From Paramyrothecium sp. XJ0827 (Eukaryota; Ascomycota; Sordariomycetes; Hypocreales; Stachybotryaceae), in assembly GCA_020881915.1 (NCBI GenBank), contig JAJFPB010000003.1, positions 5,456,001 through 5,520,000 on the forward strand: DNA of 64,000 nt, given 5' to 3'. Each line of letters starts with the position of its first letter. Position 1 is the first letter of the stretch. The notes beneath the pieces are model-generated. The model was not told the origin of the DNA. It made no database searches and saw nothing but the letters and a program-made list of their open reading frames with translations. Both the position numbers and the translations under genes were made by a program. Shown piece after piece: positions 10,002 to 20,149 of this stretch.

Positions 10002-12837
10002 ATGCGTCGCTCAACTCTTGCCGTGTCGCTCTGGGCGGCTGCTTCAACTGTTTTTGCGGCGGAAACAGCTGAAAAAACGCAAGGCGCCAGGACAATACCT
10101 GGTGCCTACATTATTGAGTTTGACGACAACGCTGTAAGCCAATCTGGTCTTCAAGACTATCCATTTTGTCTGACATCTTCTTGGTAGAATGCCCAACTTT
10201 TTCGCCGCCAAGCTGAGCCTGAGTATGAAACACGGATGGAGCTTGATTACGAGCTCTTTCGTGGCATCTCAATTCAGCTGAGCGATGTAGGCACAGCTGA
10301 TGAGAAAGCCGCCCAGCTGGCCTCTCTTCCTGCTGTCAAGAACATTTGGCCAGTGAAGGTGTTCGAACTGCAGCCTATTGTCGAGGACGAAAAGTCCGCA
10401 GCTTGGGGCTCACAAGAGCCTAAGCTGTTGGCGAGGAACAATCTCGATCATCGCCAGCGAAAGCGAGACAACAGCACAGGTTTGGCGGATGCACCTATTA
10501 TCATGACCCAGATTGATAAACTACACTCCGAAGGCATTACTGGGGAAGGTGTAACCATTGCTATTGTTGACACTGGTGTAAGTGTTTGGCCACATGCTCT
10601 GTCAAAACGAAATCATGGATTGACGAACCACTTAGATTTGACTACCACCACCCAGATCTTGGCGATTGCTTCGGTCCTGGCTGCATGGTTGAATACGGCT
10701 ATGACTTGGTGGGTGATGACTATGATGCAGGTTGGTCTCTTCCGGTACCGGATGACGATCCAGACGACAATTGCAATGGCCACGGCACCCATGTTGCCGG
10801 CATCATTGCAGCCAAAGAGAACCCCTATTTCAGAAGCGCCGCGCCCGGCGTGAAGCTTGCCGCTTACCGTGTCTTGGGCTGTGCTGGCACCGGTACCGAT
10901 GACGTCCTCCTCGCTGGTTTTAATAAAGCCTACGAGGATGGTGCCGATGTCATTACAGGATCAATTGGGCTCGCGAGCGGTTGGGGATCTGCTCCATTCT
11001 CCCTTGCCGTCAGCCGCATTGTAGAGAAGGGTGTCCCCTGTACATTAGCCGCCGGAAATGGTGCACCATACTATGGTTCGCGCGGGCTATTCGACGGCAC
11101 CTCGGCAGCTGATGGAAAGGGGGTGGTGGCCGTTGCCTCGTTCGACAGCCACGATATGCCCAGCCTTCTCCCTGTTGCCAACTTTACAGTTGACGGAAAG
11201 GACGAAACATCCTTTGTTTTCCAACCAGGCGGTCCCTCGAACTTTGATGGCGTTGAGCGCAAGGTCTGGGTTACTGGCTACGATTTGAAAAACACCCAAG
11301 ATGCTTGCAGTCCTCTGCCTGATGATACCCCCGATTTGAGCGAGTACAACGTTCTCGTTCGCCGGCCCAGCGATAGATGCACCCCCTTCATACAGTCGAT
11401 GCACTTGTCGGCCAAAGGAGCTCGCTTCTTCACTGTTTACAATAATCAGCCCGGTCTTTGGCCAGTCTTTGCTGCAGAGGGCAACATCACGGCCGCTGCA
11501 GCCGTCTCGCAGGAAGTTGGTGAAGCTTGGGTCCGGGCCATCGAAGCTGGTTCTGAGGTCAAGACAACCATAACTTACGATGATACAACCGAACTTAAAT
11601 TCCAGGTTCAAAAGGGTGGCCTCACGGGTGGTGCTCTAAGCTACTATTCAAGCTGGGGGCCCAATTTTGATATGGGTTTCAAGCCTCAGTTTGGTGCCCC
11701 AGGTCGTTTCATCTACTCTACCTGGCCTCTTGATCTTGGCGGCTATACTCTTCAATCAGGCACATCCATGTCTACTCCTTTAGTTGCTGCTGCCTATGCT
11801 CTGATTGCCCAGGTACGACGTCGAAAGCCAGAACCGGCTCTATTTGGGCAGCTTCTCTCATCCACTGCCAAGGCCCAATTATTTCAACGCACGACTGTCT
11901 TTGAGGATTGGCTAGCCCCTGCCGCGCAGCAGGGCGCCGGTTTAGTCCAAGTCTACGATGCTGCTTACACCAAATCATATCTCGAGCCAAGCAGCCTTTC
12001 CTTCAACGATACAGCCAACTTTGCAGGGACTCTTAACTTTACCATCATAAATGACGGGGAAGAAGAGGCCACCTACAGCATTACACATATCTCTACACAT
12101 TCAATGTACATGTTACAAGAGGAAGGAATCGAGACCTACTACGGTTTCAGTCCGGATGTCCCTGAACATGCTGAACTGAAATTTAGCGCCAGCAAGATCA
12201 CACTGGGGCCTGGGAGCTCGGCCACTATTGCTGTTACTGCGACACCTCCTGAGGGACTTGATGATAGTCGCTATCCGTACTGGTCCGGATTTATCACTGC
12301 TAACGGGACCGACGGAAGCTCATTAACGTTACCTTATCAAGGGCTCACCGGCTCTCTTTATGAAGTGCAAGCTATTTATGAAGACGACCGCAGTATCTAC
12401 TTAGCCGATTCGGTCAACTGGGGCGTTCCCATACCCGCCAACCAGACATTCACATTGCCTGCTCCAGGAGAGTGGATTGAACCTAGCCAACGCTCCATCC
12501 CGGTTCTATCATACAGAATGTTTTGGGGCTCACCACAAGCTATGGCTGACGTCGTGCCTTAACCACGTGTCCACCTAACTCGACTACGACTATGCATGGG
12601 CACAAATCTATTGGACAGATGGCCGATGCTCCGCACTTCTGGGTGCCCCGATCGCTGGGTGATGTTATTTGGTACGGCAGGCTGCAGACAGGTGAATATG
12701 CGCCTCCTGGCCGGTATATGATCGTATTCTCCGTGCTTCGCATCTTCGGTGATCCTTTGGAGGAAAGTGATTGGTTTACGGCGGAGACAGTGCCTTTTAT
12801 AATAAATTACTCTGAACCAACAGGGAGGGACGAATAG
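10002..12837 (+). CDS. secreted subtilisin-like serine protease (S8) with PA domain
   Basis: This is an extracellular endopeptidase of the fungal C5a-peptidase/Vpr-like S8 group, roughly 900 residues. The start at 10002 gives a signal peptide (MRRSTLAVSLWAAASTVFA). Exon 1 (10002-10133) and exon 2 (10188-10577) are joined by an in-phase 54-nt intron and encode the inhibitor-type prodomain and the catalytic Asp motif AIVDTG (about residue 172). Exon 3 begins at 10636 after a GTAAGT...TTAG intron. It has the His motif NGHGTHVAG (about 227), an inserted PA-like region and the Ser motif SGTSMSTP (about 550), then a Fn3-like tail. Two frameshifts are visible. The TTT at 10637-10639 has one T too many directly after the intron. 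The CCTTAA at 12557-12562 has one T too few and creates a stop, although the conserved C-terminus (ALRIFGD-like VLRIFGDP) continues in another frame to 12837. Both are homopolymer length changes, so the gene may be intact in the organism. Confidence 0.85.
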
Positions 12838-13376
12838 AGTTAACTCATTAGTTTAACTACAAATGACTGTGCAGAGATTAATAGACTCGTCTCTACCAGA
12901 CTCAGTGTAGGCTCATCTTCATACACTCTAGCCGAGGCAAATAAGGAATTTTGAGACGTTGCGTGCATGAAATAAAACGGCGGTGCAGTCAGAATTCCAT
13001 CTTTTGAACAGAAATGTATCATATCAAGCTTCTTGAGTACTGGCTCAACCCTATTTCGTTGACTAGAGCCCTCTATAACTCATAATGCGGAACTTTCTGC
13101 AGACCGGCTGTGGCTTCTCTTTGTTGGTTGTAGAAGGCGGTTGAGGGTCTAATGTGTTCCTAGCCGCGCGTTTCCCCTCAGGTGGCTGACACCTTTCTTT
13201 CCCCTCTTTTTCTTCTCTTCGGCGCCAAAGAAAACCTGGTCAAGTCTACCAAGCAGTGTCCACTCCCTTGTAAATGTGGCGGAAAACAACCACACCTAAA
13301 CTCGATTCGTTCTGACAGACTTCATAGTTCATCGACTGACAGCTCTGAGCCCATACATAACCACCACACCACTTCA
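12838..13376. other. intergenic, no gene recognised
   Basis: A 539-base gap between the subtilase and the next gene; it presumably contains the promoter of the gene at 13377. No conserved element recognised. Confidence 0.45.
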
Positions 13377-14493
13377 ATGGACAAAGCACAAATTGCACAG
13401 ATCACGGTGGAGGTCCTTGACGAGCCTCATAGGGGAGCGCTAGATCGTGCAGTATCCCGAGTCCTTTCCACCGAAATAGCCGAGATTACGTATGCCCAAA
13501 TCGTCGATGGCCTTCCAATCTCTAAGCTGGCCGACGACAGTCGGGTTCGGCTTCCTGGGGGACATCCAATCCGCGATACCCACCACGAGCTGTGCGCTGG
13601 TATCAGAGAAAAGACACGAGAGCTGCGCGATCAGTTTTCTCTCGATACCCTGAAATTCGATTCTAGGGTTAGTAGAAGCTGGACAATGAGGACTTTGTGG
13701 CTAATTATTCAAGATTATCTTCGCGTATCTTGCTTCTGCGCCAGGCTCACGATCCTTCAATTTACGTTTGATTGAGCTCCTCGCCATCGCAATACATCAG
13801 GTTGCCGTGGACCTTTTTCAGTTGGGTTTAAGCCTCCACAAAAGCGACGGTATTGTGGATTGGGCCCCGCCAAAGTCCAATGAGTGGTATTGGGCTGTAT
13901 ATCCAAAAGGGCCTTTACCAACATTATTCGTGCACCCTTGGTATAGGGATTACAAACAATACCCAAACGGAGTTGGCGATGTCGTTGGCTACTGGGCCGA
14001 ATCTCGTATTTTTGGTGGTGTAGTTCTGTTTGACCGGAACGAGCCAGACAGAACACAAGAGCCAGATGCCGTCTACTTACATCCTAACCGAATAAGCCTT
14101 ACATACAGAATCTGCCAGCTCTTGCCTGAGCAAAAACAAGCTCTAATCGAATTCATTTCTGCTCCTGCGCCCTGCTCGTGTCCCCTCCCAATTTTGATTG
14201 GTATGGACAATACGAAGAGGGTTGACCCAGAGGAGCCAATTGAGGAAACCGGTATATTTCGCAATATATGGGAAAGGAAACATCAACGTGTTCATCGAGG
14301 AGATCGCAGACTACGAACAGTATGGGATCTGAAGGACTTTCCAACCAGAGATGATCACTCGGATGCGTATTGGCGAGCCAAAGACAGGATAGCAGCACAT
14401 GATTTAGCTGGAGATTAGTGAGTTTAAACTTCATCAAGCTAATTGGCAGACAGCTAATCTTTTTTCCTAACTAGCAGTGATGATGAAGATTAA
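13377..14493 (+). CDS. conserved fungal hypothetical protein, 327 aa, three exons
   Basis: Exons are 13377..13671, 13745..14417 and 14478..14493; introns of 73 and 60 nt splice in phase. The second intron removes an apparent TAG and adds an acidic tail (YDDED). The protein looks soluble, with no signal peptide or membrane segment. It has the conserved-looking blocks LIELLAIAIHQVAVDLFQ, LPTLFVHPWYRDY, VGYWAESRIFGGVVLFDR and RVDPEEPIEETGI. I associate these with a widespread ascomycete family that is annotated only as hypothetical, so no function is proposed. All splice sites and phases are clean, and the gene looks intact. It lies tail-to-tail with the oxidoreductase on the opposite strand, 97 bases apart. 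Confidence 0.75.
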
Positions 14494-14590
14494 ACTGGAT
14501 TACCTTAGTTCTAAGGAGATCCACAATAAAGGGGGTGACGTTTAAGTTACAAATACTCGTGAAAGACTGCTGGCCACATTCCTGTCTCCC

Positions 14591-15670
14591 TCACATTTTC
14601 ACAACCAACTTTGTGCCAGACACCTTCTTCTCTCGAAGCTTGTCAAGGCCAATAAAAATATCGTCAAATCCACCCTCACTCACAGTTGTGGGTATCGGCC
14701 TCAGAACATCCAAGAGCCGCGGAAGGTCAGCATAGAATCGCACAAGGCCCTTCCGGTCTTCCAAATTCGCCTCATACTTAGGGCCGATGGGAGGGAGCCA
14801 CTGAAAAGGCCGACCAAACATGGTGTAGGCCAGGACCAACTCATAAGTTACCCCGGGTGTGTTAGATTTGCCATTTGGAAGCAGGGTCACCACTTTGCCG
14901 CCATTCTTCTTCATCACTTGCGCGCAGATTTCCGTTGATTGACCTTCTGAGTAGCAGTCGACCGCTTTATTGATCTTCGAGTATACCTTGCTTATGTCTT
15001 GCGCGACCGAGGAAGACCGGTAGTCAAAAACAGCATCGGCGCCGTAGCTCTTAACGAGCGCCTCGGAGTGGGGTGAAGCAGTCGTGACAACTGTGTAGCC
15101 GGCCGCCTTGGCCAGCTGGATGTGATAAAGACCAGCACTTGTGGAGCCGCCGTAAATGAAGATCTGTTCACCCGTCGTGCTTGAGGCTTGCGGGGTTTCC
15201 TGTAGCCAAGGGAGACCGAGGCGCAGGTTGAGAGTGAGAACAGCGGTGATGGCCGAGACTCCGTATGTCGTGGCATCGGCATCGCTCACTCCAGGGGGAA
15301 TATGCCAGGCAAGATCTGCATCAATTTTGAGATACTCGGCAAAGGCACCTCGATCCGGGTAGAGACCACCGTGAACGCCGCCGGCGACCCGCTCGCCAAC
15401 TTTCCACAATTTGGCGGCATTGGCACCAACTTGTACGACTTCTCCGGCGTAGTCGCAGCCGATGATAGAGCCAGGGGGTGATATGATGTCCATATGTTTG
15501 AAATCTGTGGGGTTCAGGCCTACAGCCTTGACCTTGACCAGGATCTCGTCGGCTGAGATGGTCGGTTTCGGGACCTCAACGACGTGGCCACCAGGCCCAA
15601 AACTCGTCTTGTTGCGAGCCAGGTTTAATAGCCGATTGGCAATGTTACGATTGGCAACGATAGCCTTCAT
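14591..15670 (-). CDS. MDR-family oxidoreductase, trans-enoyl-reductase type (ToxD/LovC-like)
   Basis: A single exon of 359 aa starting at ATG (15670). It is a medium-chain dehydrogenase/reductase. The N-terminal GroES-like domain carries LVKVKAVGLNPTDFKH and GCDYAGEVVQVG, and a Rossmann NADPH-binding segment follows (IYGGSTSAGLYHIQLAKAAGY, about residues 195-215). Structural zinc ligands are not apparent, as in quinone-oxidoreductase and stand-alone enoyl-reductase members. Family members reduce enoyl or quinone-type substrates with NADPH, and some work in trans with polyketide synthases. No synthase gene is present here, so the substrate is unknown. The gene looks intact. Confidence 0.85.
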   Translation of the reverse strand: MKAIVANRNIANRLLNLARNKTSFGPGGHVVEVPKPTISADEILVKVKAVGLNPTDFKHMDIISPPGSIIGCDYAGEVVQVGANAAKLWKVGERVAGGVHGGLYPDRGAFAEYLKIDADLAWHIPPGVSDADATTYGVSAITAVLTLNLRLGLPWLQETPQASSTTGEQIFIYGGSTSAGLYHIQLAKAAGYTVVTTASPHSEALVKSYGADAVFDYRSSSVAQDISKVYSKINKAVDCYSEGQSTEICAQVMKKNGGKVVTLLPNGKSNTPGVTYELVLAYTMFGRPFQWLPPIGPKYEANLEDRKGLVRFYADLPRLLDVLRPIPTTVSEGGFDDIFIGLDKLREKKVSGTKLVVKM

Positions 15671-16579
15671 TGTGAAAGAGTATGAAAGTTTATGATGGAA
15701 ATAAGGGAGCAGGCAGTAGAAATGGCAGACGGATGGGGGAGACTATCCAGAAAATAAACATAAAAAATTGCAAAGCTTCGGGCGCATCATCTGTCGTATC
15801 GAGGCACGTTGGGGTTATTAACTTCGAATAGGACGCCATTCGTTTCCGATTGGGCCGAGTACCTGAGTAAACAGAAGCGGCTGAACTTATGCTCCGTGCC
15901 CGAATCACAGCCTCCCGAAATTAGACTACAAGTTCATACTTCAATGGTGGCTAGACTCCGCAGGTTTTGTTTGAGAACCAAACTCCGCTGGCTCCACCAC
16001 ATACATAGTAATTGTGTCAATGCAGGTATCGGCCTCACCGCTTACAAATGTTTTAATGCATGCGTACTCGAGCTCCTGCTTGGGCAGACGGATGTTTGAC
16101 GAGCCTTGCTTTCTACAAACGAGATGTGCCCAGATTTGCCATATCATGAAATTAGGGGAGATTGAACCGTGGCTAAACCTTGTGGTGCCCAAACCCTCAC
16201 AAACAGTCCACGATGCACGCTCCAAACCACGGCTCTAAGCCCCCAAACGATTTTAATTCATGCAAGTGCATAGATTCCATCATTAAGAAGGGTAATAATC
16301 TCATTCAAAACAAAAACAAAAACAAAAAAAAAGATAAACCTGTACTTAACGCAACAGCTTAACACTCGGCAGATCAGGAATGGAACGAGTGTGTATGCCG
16401 AGAAGGGACAAAAGCTGTAGCTCAATCATACCCTCCGATGAGGAGTTGGAACGGATTGATACGTCTTCAATTGAGATCATGTTGAAAAATTGCATTACTG
16501 TGCACTATTGTCTACTAAGTTTCGATCTAAACCTAGGGCACAGTTCCGTATGATCGCAGCCTTGTACCGAAAACAAATC
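15671..16579. other. intergenic, no gene recognised
   Basis: Short overlapping frames without domain content. An A-rich tract lies around 16305-16332. It contains the upstream region of the MDR gene and the downstream region of the SDR gene, both on the minus strand. Confidence 0.45.
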
Positions 16580-17356
16580 CTACCAAGGTAGCTGGGATCC
16601 ATCGTAGTTTCTAAAGCTGCCGCTGATCTCTCTTGTAGCACCCTCAATAACCTTTGTCATACCCGCCACGCTGGTGTTGACACTGATGGCGCCTATGTCA
16701 GCAAGTTTGATGCTGCCACCCAAACTCGCAGCAACCGCAGCAGCCATGTCAGTTTCCACGATTCCTGGATGGAACACAAAGCTGGTCAACCACGGTTCTT
16801 CAAAATGCAACCGACGAATGAACCAGTTCAGCGCTGCCTTGCTGCCCCCATAGGGGCTGTGCGTGGCCGGGAAACCGGCGAGGGCTTCCATTGACCCAAT
16901 AGAGCCAACGGCGGTCGAAATAGCCACAAAGATAGGATTTCCAGCCTGGCTAGCCTGAAGCAGGTCTGCTGTTGCTTGGAAAAGAGTGACAGGTCCAACG
17001 GAGTTGACAGCAATGTGTTGGTTGATATTTTCAACCGTGGTCTTGCGGACGGTCGATCCGCCGGTAGCGATGCCAGCGTTGGCAATGACAACGTCTAGGG
17101 CTTGGATGCCATGCTCGCTGCGAAGCTTCTCAACGGCCGCACTTGCATCGGAAGTGACGCTCGAATCAAGCTTGACAGTGATGAGTCGGCTGCCGTCCGC
17201 CTTGGGAAGCTCCTCTAGGGACTTTGAGGATTGGTGCTCCGGATCACGCACACCGACGATTACTGTGGTGGCAGGCTTCAAGAGAAAGGTTGACACAAAG
17301 CCGCGGCCAATGCCGCGGTTTCCACCGGTAATGAGAACGGATAGAGGGAGGCTCAT
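16580..17356 (-). CDS. short-chain dehydrogenase/reductase, nor-1-like
   Basis: A single exon of 258 aa with its ATG at 17356. It is a classical SDR using NAD(P)H: glycine-rich TGGNRGIG near residue 10, ANAG in the middle, and the catalytic arrangement SPYGGSK with Tyr and Lys four residues apart. The overall order (VGVRDPEHQSSKSLEELP, VIANAGIATGG, FHPGIVETDM) resembles fungal ketoreductases of the norsolorinic-acid reductase (nor-1) type, which reduce polyketide-like ketones. Resemblance does not prove an aflatoxin-like pathway, and no pathway genes are nearby. It reads away from the following Ayr1-like gene, leaving an 888-base intergenic space. Intact. Confidence 0.85.
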   Translation of the reverse strand: MSLPLSVLITGGNRGIGRGFVSTFLLKPATTVIVGVRDPEHQSSKSLEELPKADGSRLITVKLDSSVTSDASAAVEKLRSEHGIQALDVVIANAGIATGGSTVRKTTVENINQHIAVNSVGPVTLFQATADLLQASQAGNPIFVAISTAVGSIGSMEALAGFPATHSPYGGSKAALNWFIRRLHFEEPWLTSFVFHPGIVETDMAAAVAASLGGSIKLADIGAISVNTSVAGMTKVIEGATREISGSFRNYDGSQLPW

Positions 17357-18244
17357 TGCTCAAGTTTTTAAGAGTTGATGGGACGTAATGAAGGAATGCT
17401 TGGGGCTGTGCGAAAGGAATTGGTGCTCACTATAGGGACTAGTTACAATTCAACAACTAAGAGCCTCGGGTTCCTCGACATTAAATACCATCCTTCCTCT
17501 TCACATTACACACATTACATCTGATACTGTCATGGCACTAACTCAGAGTGCATAAGGACTGTGCGGACTTCTTGAGGACTCTGCGGACTTCTAAATGCTT
17601 TGGATAGTCCAACAAGATGGATTTTCCAGACGACGGGTGAATCTGGAGTCCGAGTCTCCATAGGTGTTACTGATTGCAAGAGCGCTACTGACCGGGTGGG
17701 GACTGGATGAGTAACACACCTACTCCCATATTCCTAACCCCTTTGGAAAGATTGTGGATACCACAACTGAGATGGCGGCATCTTTGGCTCGAAGCCGTGG
17801 CCCCACAATTTGTTCAGTAATCAAAATTACGTCCCGTGTGGAGGCGCACTTTGTAGCCGGATCGGTGCAATCGTGTGCCGAGTCAGACCCTGATTCTACA
17901 AAATAAAGCCTCCGGTCGGGTCGTTAAACCTCATTAGCTCTGTTGGCCCGAGATCCCTTGTGAGGTTTGATAAGCCTCTTCAAGGCTATGGAATCTGGTT
18001 TTTGAATTATTAATCAGCTTAGATCGAGTGGCGTGGAATGATTTGCAAAGGTCGAAGCGTGTTCCTCAGAGACGAATGAACGCAGCTCTAAAAAGCTTTG
18101 TCTCAAACCCAAGCACAACCCTGATGAGGATGATTGCTTCTTAGCTGTACCTTAAATAAAGAGTTTGGGGACCCAAAGAAAAATTTATTCCACGATTATT
18201 TCACATATCTCGTTGCTATAAGCTACATTAAAACATACGCAGCC
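17357..18244. promoter_or_regulatory. shared upstream region of two divergent SDR genes
   Basis: This 888-base region lies between the starts of the nor-1-like gene (minus) and the Ayr1-like gene (plus), so it must contain both promoters. No specific operator could be identified beyond a short direct repeat at 17555-17592. Confidence 0.4.
17555..17592. repeat. 18-bp direct repeat, two copies
   Basis: AGGACTGTGCGGACTTCT (17555-17572) and AGGACTCTGCGGACTTCT (17575-17592), one mismatch, 2-base spacer, inside the divergent promoter region. Confidence 0.8.
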
Positions 18245-19287
18245 ATGGTATCTCAAACAAAGCGTTCTGTTCTTATTACAGGGTAAGTGCCTTTACTAGC
18301 GACTGCGCCGACAAGCAAAACGTTACTTGATACCTAACATTTGTTGTGTATCAGCTGTACCGAAGGCGGTGCGGGCAATTCTCTGGCCTTGGAGCTTGCT
18401 GCCAGCGGTCTTCGGGTCTTTGCGACGGCTCGGTCCCTCAAGTCAATGACCAACCTTTCCGCGAAGGGCATAGAGACACTTACCTTGGACGTGACTTCTG
18501 CCGAGAGCATCAGTGCCCTGAAGGATGAGATCACCAAGCGGACAAATGGAAAGCTCGACATTCTATTCAACAATGCTGGCGCTCGTACGTGTTGATCTTG
18601 AACACAGTCATGCTCATTCAGTCAGACTGCATATTGGGCCGACGGCTAATCAGCTCCATAGTCTATGAAGCCCCCGCTATTGAAGCTGATCCTGCTGCGG
18701 TGCGAAGAATGTTCGATACCAATGTTTTTGGACTTTTCGACGTCGTGACAGCATTTGCGCCACTGCTCATTGCTGCGGTTCCCAGCTCAAGCAAGGCCCC
18801 GACTATCATTAATGTGGCCTCTATCCTCGCCCGTCTACCATTTCCCTTCTCGTCAGCTTATAATGCAACCAAGGCAGCCGTGGCTGCCTACTCGGATACT
18901 CTTAGAGTGGAACTCGAGCCACTCGGCGTCCGAGTTGTCACGCTCTACATGGGAGAGGTGAGCACAAAGCTCATGCTAGCAAATAACATCAACTTCGGCC
19001 CGGATAGCCTTTATGCATCAGTCGAGCATAAGATTAAAGAAAGATCTGAGCACCACGCAAAGGCGTCTATGACACCTGAAGCTTTTGCCAAGCAGGTCGT
19101 TTCTAGCGTTCTTGGTAGCAACTCTACCAATTTTGTTTGGAAAGGCACCAACGCCTTTGTGGTTTGGCTCCTCAACGCCATTGGGCCCCGAAAGGTCTTC
19201 GACGCGACAATGAAGGGCCCCTCGGGTCTTAATGACAAGCGTCTGGTTCAAAAGATTTACGAACGAGGTCAGGAGTTGGTCGGATAG
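18245..19287 (+). CDS. SDR of the Ayr1 (1-acyl-dihydroxyacetone-phosphate reductase) type
   Basis: Exons are 18245..18282, 18355..18584 and 18662..19287, giving 297 aa. The introns are 72 and 77 nt with GTAAGT and GTACGT donors. The spliced N-terminus reads RSVLITGCTEGGAGNSLALE, matching the unusual glycine motif of Ayr1-like SDRs. NNAG ends exon 2, and the active site is SAYNATKAAVAAYSDTLR. Yeast Ayr1 reduces 1-acyl-DHAP with NADPH in lipid-droplet and ER membranes to make lysophosphatidic acid. This protein ends with a hydrophobic stretch (NAFVVWLLNAIG) and a basic tail, consistent with membrane association. Fungi carry many paralogs, so the exact substrate is not certain. Intact. Confidence 0.85.
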
Positions 19288-19870
19288 TATCAGGAGCTCC
19301 AGAGGTCAAGTGACCAGAAGTTTGATTTGCTAATGTATCTGCGTCTCCTATTGAAGGCAATTTGTTGTTTGCAGGCGAGAGTGGAATTTTTCTAATTGTT
19401 AGCCTCACTGGCCATTTCCATTATCGGGGACACGATAATGTTCTAATAAATTTACTTTGACCGAACACACCCAATGATTGCTACAACTCAAGAAGCAGGA
19501 GGCTGGCAAACCTTTGTGATTGGTGTCTGTTTGACGAAAATGAAAGACGACAATCGAAGGCGCGCAGCTGACTCTTTGATTGGAGCGGAGGACACACAGC
19601 AGGTTTGTGTGAGGCAATACGAGCGTACTGTATGCAGAAGATGGCTGCGGGGAAGTGCAGTAACAACCAATCAAATAGAACATGTCGTCAGAGAAGATAG
19701 CTACAGGCCCAACACATCGACAGCTCCCCGACAGGAACTCCATCTTTAAGGTGGTACTTCTTGAACCCCCGCACTGTCTACGGTCTAGTGACCAGTAGTA
19801 ATCATCAGTCTAACATAACGATGATGTCAAAGTCACAAGAGCAGCTAGCGTGATACCTTCTTCCTCACGG
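19288..19870. other. intergenic upstream of the metallothionein gene
   Basis: No gene recognised. Short frames overlap on both strands, but none has family features. Confidence 0.45.
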
Positions 19871-19877
19871 TATAAGA
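19871..19877 (+). promoter_or_regulatory. TATA-like element of the metallothionein gene
   Basis: TATAAGA, 122 bases before the ATG at 19993. Confidence 0.45.
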
Positions 19878-19992
19878 ACGACAGCCCGTTGCACCCATCC
19901 ACAGACGCCGACCATCCGACAACAATTACATTCCGACTCCAATACAGCAAGAAAGATTCTTCAAATACACGAATTCAAAAATTTACATCATC

Positions 19993-20149
19993 ATGGCATG
20001 CGCATGTGGCTCCACCTGTGGTTGCGGAGGCGCCTCCTCTTGCAACTGTGGCACTAGCTGCACCTGTTCGAACTGCGGCGTAAGCATTGGTCGAGACGAG
20101 CCCAAAGGGTAATTCACTTCGCTAACCGACCTGGTGGATTTAGAAATAA
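19993..20149 (+). CDS. copper-metallothionein-type protein, 30 aa, two exons
   Basis: Exons are 19993..20079 and 20144..20149, with a 64-nt intron (GTAAGC donor, CTAAC branch point, TTTAG acceptor). The product has 30 residues, nine of them cysteine, in C-X-C and C-X2-C-like clusters (ACACGSTCGCGG, SSCNCG, SCTCSNCG) and ends in lysine after the intron. This is the Neurospora crassa copper-metallothionein layout, in which seven cysteines bind Cu(I). Two extra N-terminal cysteines (positions 3 and 5) distinguish this copy. It would sequester copper or other soft metals in the cytosol, and metal induction is likely by family analogy. The gene is too short for ordinary ORF calling. Very confident from composition and splice structure. 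Confidence 0.9.

Noticed and set aside
14416..14418. Stop codon ending the 327-aa hypothetical gene
   Set aside because: It spans a GTGAGT donor; splicing to 14478 continues to an acidic tail and a later stop.
14153..14437. Minus-strand frame opposite the 327-aa hypothetical gene
   Set aside because: It is the antisense shadow of a well-supported, spliced plus-strand gene.
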